Shown one piece after another: positions 7,301-10,260 of a stretch of 10,260 nt of DNA. The DNA is taken from contig JAFTBD010000105.1 of assembly GCA_017455385.1 (NCBI GenBank), positions 1 through 10,260 of the forward strand. The letters run 5' to 3'. The position numbers were made by a program, and so were the translations under genes. This stretch comes from Clostridia bacterium (GTDB lineage Bacteria > Bacillota > Clostridia > Christensenellales > CAG-1252). Every line of letters begins with the position of its first letter. Within the stretch, counting starts at the first letter, position 1. Under the pieces are notes generated by a model that saw nothing but the letters and a program-made list of their open reading frames with translations, had not been told where the DNA came from and made no database searches.

Positions 7301-7933
7301 ATCACGCTGTTTCGCGAGGGGGACGAGCTGACGCTCAAGCTCCGCCGTGATGTCGGAGAGCCTCGTGATGTCCTCACCGGCACGCGTGAGCTTTCTCTCC
7401 GTCTCGACCTTCTCCGCCTTGGTCTTCGCGATGCCTGCCGCCTCCTCGAAGATCTGACGACGGTCGATGGGCTTGGACTCCATGATCTCGGCGACCTTGC
7501 CCTGCCCGATGATGGAATAGCCGTCTTTGCCCGCACCGGTATCGCGCATAATATCCAAAATGTCGCGCAGACGACAAATATTATGATTCAAATAATACTC
7601 GCTGGTACCCGAGCGATAGAGCTTACGGGTGACGACCACTTCTTCGCGATCGGTCCTGAAAATGTGATTGGAATTATCAAAAACGAGGGAGACTTCACAG
7701 TAAGACATCGAAGGGCGCTTCTCCGTGCCGTTGAAGATGACGTCTTGCATCTTCTGTCCGCGGAGAGCTTTCGCGCTCATTTCACCAAGCACCCAACGGA
7801 CCGCATCCGCCACGTTGCTTTTTCCGCAGCCGTTCGGTCCGACGATACCCGTAAAACTATTCTGAAAGTCTATTACGGTCTTGGTGGCAAAGGATTTGAA
7901 TCCTTGCAGTTCGAGTCTTTTGAAATTTACCAT
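4337..7933 (-). CDS. smc: Chromosome segregation ATPase Smc
   Basis: Smc is the ATPase core of the bacterial Smc-ScpAB condensin, which extrudes DNA loops from ParB-loaded origins. The length of 1198 residues matches the family (B. subtilis is 1186). The N-terminal head has the Walker A GPNGCGKSN (32-40) and a Q-loop IIGQGK (Q144). A first long coiled coil runs from about 170 to 500. The hinge (about 500-670) contains GVVGQLIKVP, the MIPANKAR region and the closing TITGGS. A second coiled coil runs from about 675 to 1030. The C-terminal head has the signature LSGGEQALTSIAI (from about 1098), Walker B and D-loop FAILDEIEAALDES (from about 1124) and the switch THKK (about 1158). The GGGAG ribosome binding site is only 4 nt from the ATG. 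All ATPase motifs are intact. scpA and scpB are not in the window. Confidence 0.98.
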   Translation of the reverse strand: MVNFKRLELQGFKSFATKTVIDFQNSFTGIVGPNGCGKSNVADAVRWVLGEMSAKALRGQKMQDVIFNGTEKRPSMSYCEVSLVFDNSNHIFRTDREEVVVTRKLYRSGTSEYYLNHNICRLRDILDIMRDTGAGKDGYSIIGQGKVAEIMESKPIDRRQIFEEAAGIAKTKAEKVETERKLTRAGEDITRLSDITAELERQLVPLAKQRDAAQRFFEYKEQMRYQEVNYYLHSREDSVRKKQIIAENVRAYTEELRQRESDSLHLAMRHNEILDEIAKNEDAVRALYEERERLKVSSEKNSGLMAVFKSKIAHLTEEKERLEKELTEATAQCEVTTETLAEANNILDIRRKESYLAEQRLRALSSKLYALSEEIAGNETSIERSNNEVFDVFGRLSDVRSSLAGYNAEAGSLGERKVSLEVAVRTSASVLEREETAKQNSLARIDALTKKKQACREKRAVRFGEYNDIKQSLYQMNNALNALNAEYGNKEGRVRAMADIVSQHEGYQPAVKLLLNDAATNKELASHIEGVVGQLIKVPKEYEVAIEAVLGASVQHIVTPTDTDAVYLVNYLKSHEYGVATMIPANKARPQALAYEFRGVLDMPGAIGICSDLIDYDPRHADVISQLLGRTILAEDLESAREMADRYDYGVKIVTLDGDIIDPRRTITGGSRRQKSFSHLSQERQLNDAQEELKRLFIEREKLRAEIEKKEKQAKIIEDEVYALREEMQQMDVDIATETERIATSDKIIQETTERMTRDQAELDEVNARLDAVMKDIANAEDLNQDMEGQRQSAQGMAQASKEDIENMRKTRDMLSAAVTNAQVEASALQIEITQIENDIKRLEEEKAAAENTVREKQVALNPILAELDEANRNAPALEFSAAEQDRLNEIEKELQMKDMERSALRASLTQVDKERQAINEVINTIMDKRAREESKVEKIDSDLASLRERVLGEYELSEEEMLAIRDPENFDPSQAPAAISSLRGKIAQLGSINFNAFEDYENVLKRHDELAAQLEDLVKAKEDLEKLIAAMNADMLGKFNVAFEQINQNFKKTFADLFGGGNADLVLVDPDPERPEELEKGVDIVVKLPGKARQNLHSLSGGEQALTSIAILFAILRLRPMPFAILDEIEAALDESNTILLANYLKKYSRDTQFVVITHKKPVMELADELFGVTMEERGVSKVIAVKLSDIAANAEA
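4342..4346 (-). promoter_or_regulatory. Ribosome binding site that sets the ftsY start
   Basis: GGAGG on the minus strand, 6 nt before the ATG at 4335 and inside the last codons of smc. It favours this start over the in-frame ATG at 4350. Confidence 0.8.
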
Positions 7934-7970
7934 TTTACTCCCATATAGGCAGAATTACCTATTTTAAAAG

Positions 7971-7979
7971 ATTATAACA
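7971..7979 (-). promoter_or_regulatory. Extended -10 promoter for smc-ftsY
   Basis: The minus strand reads TGTTATAAT, a perfect -10 hexamer preceded by the TGn extension. No good -35 lies at 16-18 nt, which is typical of extended -10 promoters. Transcription would start near 7964, about 30 nt before the smc ATG. It lies directly after the rnc terminator, in AT-rich DNA. Confidence 0.75.
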
Positions 7980-8000
7980 TAATTACGTATATAAAATAAA

Positions 8001-8018
8001 GTAAAATCACGATTTTAC
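8001..8018. repeat. 18-bp perfect palindrome upstream of the smc promoter
   Basis: GTAAAATC (8001-8008), AC, GATTTTAC (8011-8018) form a perfect 8-2-8 inverted repeat. It sits about 22 nt upstream of the extended -10 element, near where a -35 would fall, and touches the T-tract of the rnc terminator. It may be an operator or activator site, or it may extend the terminator hairpin region; no regulator is identified. Confidence 0.6.
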
Positions 8019-8052
8019 AAAAAAAGCGGATCCCACTCGTCCGTAGGACCCG
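8019..8052 (-). terminator. Rho-independent terminator after rnc
   Basis: On the minus strand CGGGTCCTAC (8052-8043) pairs with GTGGGATCCG (8036-8027) in a 10-bp stem with two G-U pairs and a 6-nt loop, followed by C and seven T (8025-8019). It starts 25 nt after the rnc stop and separates plsX-rnc from smc. Confidence 0.9.
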
Positions 8053-8077
8053 TTTCGATGATCGTCGAAAGAATAAT

Positions 8078-8713
8078 TCAGATGAGCCCCTCGCTCCGCA
8101 AACGCTCCAACGCACATTTGCAAGCCTCGTTCTCCGCGATACGGATACTCGTACCTTTGCCCACGCCGAGACTCTTGCCGCCTATGTAGACTTCCACCGT
8201 AAAAACCTTGCCTTTCTTGGTCTCGGAAACTGTCTCGGGAGCATGATAGTTCCACCTTTTCTTCTCGCAAAGCTCCTTCAGTTCGCTCTTATAATCCACC
8301 GCACGAAATGGCAAAGATCGTATCGCGGTACGCACGAATTCGGACGCCGCCTGCATCCCTCCGTCCAAATAGATCGCCGCCGTGACTGACTCGAAAAGAT
8401 CACATTTCATCTTAACGGACAGGGCGCAATTCTTCCTCTTGCACAAAGCGGAAAATCCCAATTCATCCGATAAAAACGCCAAAGGCTCTTTGGAAACGAT
8501 CGAGGCGCGCGTCTTGGACATCTCTCCCGCTTCCGCCCCGCTCTCCGCGTAGAGCATTTCCGAAACGACGTAATTCACGATGCTATCGCCGAGAAACTCC
8601 AAACGATCGTAATGGTCCGCACCGAAGGAACTATGCGTCAAGGCTCTCTCAAGGAGCGAAACGTCCTTGAAAGTATACCCTATCTTCTCCTGCAAACACA
8701 CGAACTCATCCAT
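8078..8713 (-). CDS. rnc: Ribonuclease III
   Basis: RNase III cleaves double-stranded RNA, including rRNA precursors and SRP RNA precursors. The product is 211 residues, somewhat short next to the usual 220-240. The endonuclease domain has the signature YDRLEFLGDS (35-44) and the second metal-binding pair in KCDLFESVTAAIYLDGG (D105, E108); E39 and D43 match E. coli Glu41 and Asp45. Asp36 replaces the first Glu of the usual NERLEF or YERLEF. The region just before D105 is compact, which explains most of the length difference. The C-terminal double-stranded-RNA-binding domain begins at DYKSELKEL (140-148) and ends with GVGKGTSIRIAENEACKCAL. The ATG overlaps the last 8 nt of plsX, with GGAG about 7 nt upstream, so the two are coupled. 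smc follows as a separate transcription unit. Confidence 0.96.
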   Translation of the reverse strand: MDEFVCLQEKIGYTFKDVSLLERALTHSSFGADHYDRLEFLGDSIVNYVVSEMLYAESGAEAGEMSKTRASIVSKEPLAFLSDELGFSALCKRKNCALSVKMKCDLFESVTAAIYLDGGMQAASEFVRTAIRSLPFRAVDYKSELKELCEKKRWNYHAPETVSETKKGKVFTVEVYIGGKSLGVGKGTSIRIAENEACKCALERLRSEGLI

Positions 8714-9701
8714 TCTCTTTCTCCGGATAGACCATCTCGCATACGTTGCCGCGGATCATATCCCGCACCTGCAAGATCGCGCCGCAGATCGACTTCGCTT
8801 TCGAGGAGCCGTGCGCCTTGACGACAGGCTTTTTCACCCCGAGGAACGCGGCGCCGCCATGCTCGTTATAGTCCACTTTTTTCTTCAAATTCCTGAATGC
8901 GGGCTTCAAAAGAAGCGCACCTATCTTCGAGCGGAAGGAAGACATGATCTCCTCTTTCAGCATCGAGAAAACGGCGTTCGCAGTTCCCTCTGCGCTCTTC
9001 AGTGCGATATTACCGTCGAAACCGTCCGCCACGACGACGTCCACGTCGCCGGAGAGGATATATCTCGCCTCCACGTTCCCAACGAAATGAATATCCGCGC
9101 ATTCGGATAGAAGCTTATATGCCTCGACGGAGAAGGCATTCCCTTTCGTGGACTCGGCACCGTTGTTGAGAAGCCCGACGCGAGGTTCTTTCACTCCGAA
9201 AACGCCTTTCTGATACGCTGACGCCATACGGGCAAACCCAACGAGATAAGAAGGCTTGCAGTCCACGTTCGCGCCGCAGTCGCACAAAATAACGTTCCCG
9301 CCTTTCACGGTGGGCAATGCCGGCGCGAGCGCAGGTCTTTCCACCCCTTTGATCCTGCCGACTTTTAAGGTGGCGCCGATCAGCACCGCACCCGTCGAGC
9401 CTGCGGAGACCACGCCATCCGCCTCCCCGTTCGCGACAAGGTCGAGCGCAACGACGAGAGAACTCGTTTTCTTGGTGCGAATCGCGAGGGTGGGCACCTC
9501 CTCGCAAGAGATGACGTCATCGGCTTCACGCATCGTCAGACGACCGCCGAAGGTCTCCTCTCCCGTGAGAATTCGCATATCTTTGACTTTACCGGTGAGA
9601 ACGATCTCCAATTTCGGATCGGCACGAAGGGCGTCCATCGCCCCTTGCACGACCGCCTGCGGAGCATTGTCGCCGCCGAATCCGTCTACCGCAATCTTCA
9701 T
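8706..9701 (-). CDS. plsX: Phosphate acyltransferase PlsX
   Basis: PlsX is a peripheral membrane enzyme that converts acyl-ACP and phosphate to acyl-phosphate, the donor that PlsY uses to acylate glycerol-3-phosphate. The 331-residue length is standard. Family motifs are DGFGGDNAP (6-14), VVSAGSTGA (97-105), DCGANVDCKP (141-150), GLLNNGAESTKG (176-187), FVGNVEARYILSGDVDVV (206-223), DGFDGNIALK (226-235), and HGGAAFLG with KAHGSS near the C-terminus. The second motif residue pair is GF where AM is usual (VDAMGGD). AGAGGT at 9708-9713 is a good ribosome binding site. The gene lies 82 nt after rpmF but behind a strong terminator, and I find no clear promoter in between. The usual followers fabD, fabG and acpP are missing here; rnc overlaps directly. 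Confidence 0.97.
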   Translation of the reverse strand: MKIAVDGFGGDNAPQAVVQGAMDALRADPKLEIVLTGKVKDMRILTGEETFGGRLTMREADDVISCEEVPTLAIRTKKTSSLVVALDLVANGEADGVVSAGSTGAVLIGATLKVGRIKGVERPALAPALPTVKGGNVILCDCGANVDCKPSYLVGFARMASAYQKGVFGVKEPRVGLLNNGAESTKGNAFSVEAYKLLSECADIHFVGNVEARYILSGDVDVVVADGFDGNIALKSAEGTANAVFSMLKEEIMSSFRSKIGALLLKPAFRNLKKKVDYNEHGGAAFLGVKKPVVKAHGSSKAKSICGAILQVRDMIRGNVCEMVYPEKENG

Positions 9702-9748
9702 ACTCTTACCTCTGCATCATACCGTCACACGCACATACGCAAACGGTC

Positions 9749-9776
9749 AAAAAAAACGCTTGACTTGCGTCAAGCG
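9749..9776 (-). terminator. Rho-independent terminator after rpmF
   Basis: On the minus strand CGCTTGAC (9776-9769), a GCAA tetraloop (GNRA type) and GTCAAGCG (9764-9757) form a perfect 8-bp stem followed by eight T (9756-9749). It starts 7 nt past the rpmF stop. It should end most rpmF transcripts; any read-through would feed plsX-rnc. Confidence 0.93.
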
Positions 9777-9783
9777 ATTTCTA

Positions 9784-9975
9784 TCAGTCATTCGACTTCG
9801 TCTTGATTTCAACGACTTTCTTTTGTCCATAGTATCCGCAAGAAGGACACACTCTATGGCTCTGGATAAGCTCATGACAGTTGGGACATTCCACGAGAGA
9901 AGGAGCGCTGACCTTCCAATTCGCCGCGCGGGAATCTCTTCTGGATTTCGATGATTTACACTTCGGTACTGCCAT
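9784..9975 (-). CDS. rpmF: 50S ribosomal protein bL32 (zinc-binding form)
   Basis: bL32 is a small 50S protein near the peptidyl-transferase region. The product is 63 residues, beginning MAVPKCKSSKSRRDSRAANW and continuing KVSAPSLVECPNC. Two CxxC pairs nine residues apart (CPNC and CPSC, the latter followed by GYYGQKKV) form the zinc ribbon, so this is the zinc-dependent C+ form. The start is set by the family N-terminus and by AGGAGG 8 nt upstream; a GTG three codons earlier is less likely. It has its own consensus promoter and terminator, so it can make a short abundant mRNA. yceD, which commonly precedes rpmF, is absent, and ackA lies directly upstream. Confidence 0.97.
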   Translation of the reverse strand: MAVPKCKSSKSRRDSRAANWKVSAPSLVECPNCHELIQSHRVCPSCGYYGQKKVVEIKTKSND

Positions 9976-9983
9976 ACCATTCA

Positions 9984-9989
9984 CCTCCT
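9984..9989 (-). promoter_or_regulatory. Perfect ribosome binding site of rpmF
   Basis: AGGAGG on the minus strand, 8 nt before the ATG at 9975. Together with the MAVPK N-terminus it excludes the upstream in-frame GTG at 9984. Confidence 0.85.
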
Positions 9990-10023
9990 ATGAAACGTGC
10001 GATAAATACACTAACGTTATATT

Positions 10024-10052
10024 ATTATAGATAAAACCCAACAGCCTGTCAA
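10024..10052 (-). promoter_or_regulatory. Consensus sigma-A promoter of rpmF
   Basis: On the minus strand TTGACA (10052-10047) and TATAAT (10029-10024) are both perfect and separated by exactly 17 nt. Transcription should begin near 10017, giving a leader of about 42 nt. This is as strong as a sigma-A core promoter gets by sequence and fits a ribosomal protein gene. Confidence 0.92.
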
Positions 10053-10063
10053 CAAAATTGACA
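10047..10063. repeat. Inverted repeat overlapping the rpmF promoter -35
   Basis: TGTCAA (10047-10052), CAAAA, TTGACA (10058-10063) form a perfect 6-5-6 inverted repeat whose left half is the -35 hexamer itself. In the ackA transcript it could also fold as a small hairpin 15 nt after the stop; an outer AGCC/GGCT pairing (10078-10075 with 10046-10043) would extend it, with TTTT a few bases later. It could be an operator, a weak ackA terminator, or chance. Confidence 0.5.
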
Positions 10064-10077
10064 AACTATTTTTCGGC

Positions 10078-10260
10078 TTATTTGGAAAGGGATTCGACGA
10101 TCGCTTTCGTGTCGCGAGCAATGACGAGCTCTTCGTTCGTGGGGATGACGAGCACCTTGACTTTGCTGCTCTTCGCGGAAATATCAGCAAAAACACCTCT
10201 TGCCTGCTCGTTGAGGTCATAATCGACTTCGATACCAAGGTATTCGAGGTCTTTGAGGAT
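10078..10260 (-). CDS. ackA: Acetate kinase AckA, C-terminal 60 residues
   Basis: AckA interconverts acetyl-phosphate plus ADP and acetate plus ATP, the ATP-yielding last step of fermentation to acetate. Only the end of the gene is here; reading the minus strand from the window edge gives 60 residues and TAA. LEYLGIEVDYDLNEQARG and, later, VKVLVIPTNEELVIARDT match the conserved AckA C-terminus (family length about 400). The 5' nine-tenths lies outside. There is no strong terminator before the rpmF promoter, so some transcripts may run into rpmF. The order ackA-rpmF-plsX is known in Clostridia, usually with yceD after ackA. Confidence 0.94.
   Translation of the reverse strand: MLKDLEYLGIEVDYDLNEQARGVFADISAKSSKVKVLVIPTNEELVIARDTKAIVESLSK

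Noticed and set aside
4337..7933. Possibility of a broken or split smc
   Set aside because: A single frame of 1198 codons has Walker A, Q-loop, hinge, signature, Walker B and switch motifs in order and spacing.
7124..7948. Plus-strand open frame of 274 codons opposite the smc N-terminus
   Set aside because: It is the mirror of the conserved Smc head coding sequence, which fully explains the lack of stops.
9976..10023. Riboswitch or r-protein leader element in front of rpmF
   Set aside because: The predicted leader is only about 42 nt, has no stable hairpin, and carries a fully exposed ribosome binding site.
10017..10238. Minus-strand open frame of 73 codons overlapping the ackA end
   Set aside because: It is in a different frame from the clear AckA C-terminus and crosses the rpmF promoter.

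Overview
The window holds a fully co-oriented block of conserved bacterial housekeeping genes, all read on the minus strand. The organism is most likely an uncultured member of the Firmicutes (Bacillota), probably a Clostridia-type lineage. The evidence is the Bacillus/Clostridium-style gene order, the sigma-A-type promoters (two are TTGACA-N17-TATAAT or one base away), strong purine-rich ribosome binding sites, a four-cysteine bL32, an FtsY without an acidic N-terminal domain, and an AckA gene next to rpmF. Base composition looks close to even in the genes and AT-rich between them. TGA and TAA both act as stops, so the standard bacterial code applies. I cannot name the species.

Read in the direction of transcription (high to low coordinates), the layout is: the 3' end of ackA (10260-10078); rpmF alone, with its own consensus promoter and a strong terminator (10052-9749); plsX and rnc, overlapping by 8 nt and closed by a terminator (9701-8019); smc and ftsY, separated by 1 nt, with an extended -10 promoter in front and a two-tier terminator behind (7979-3357); then a near-consensus promoter driving ylxM, ffh, rpsP, khpA, rimM and trmD (3236-1). 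The last gene, trmD, runs off the window. The larger order plsX...rnc-smc-ftsY-ylxM-ffh-rpsP-khpA-rimM-trmD is the classical Bacillus order, but fapR, fabD, fabG, acpP, yceD and ylqD are absent from their usual slots.

Functionally the block joins envelope building (PlsX makes acyl-phosphate for phospholipid synthesis), membrane protein targeting (Ffh and FtsY are the two SRP GTPases, with YlxM as an SRP accessory protein), chromosome organisation (Smc), RNA processing (RNase III), and translation (bL32, bS16, RimM for 30S maturation, KhpA for RNA binding, TrmD for m1G37 in tRNA). AckA provides overflow ATP and acetate.

I see no mobile element, CRISPR array, tRNA, rRNA, SRP RNA or phage gene, and no candidate for a new system. 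The more interesting details are small: palindromes overlapping or abutting three promoters, a strong terminator before plsX with no recognisable promoter after it, missing fatty-acid genes in an otherwise conserved cluster, and unusual residues in the TrmD cofactor-binding knot. No gene-free stretch exceeds 300 bases; the longest, 3176-3438, holds a terminator, a promoter and a palindrome.
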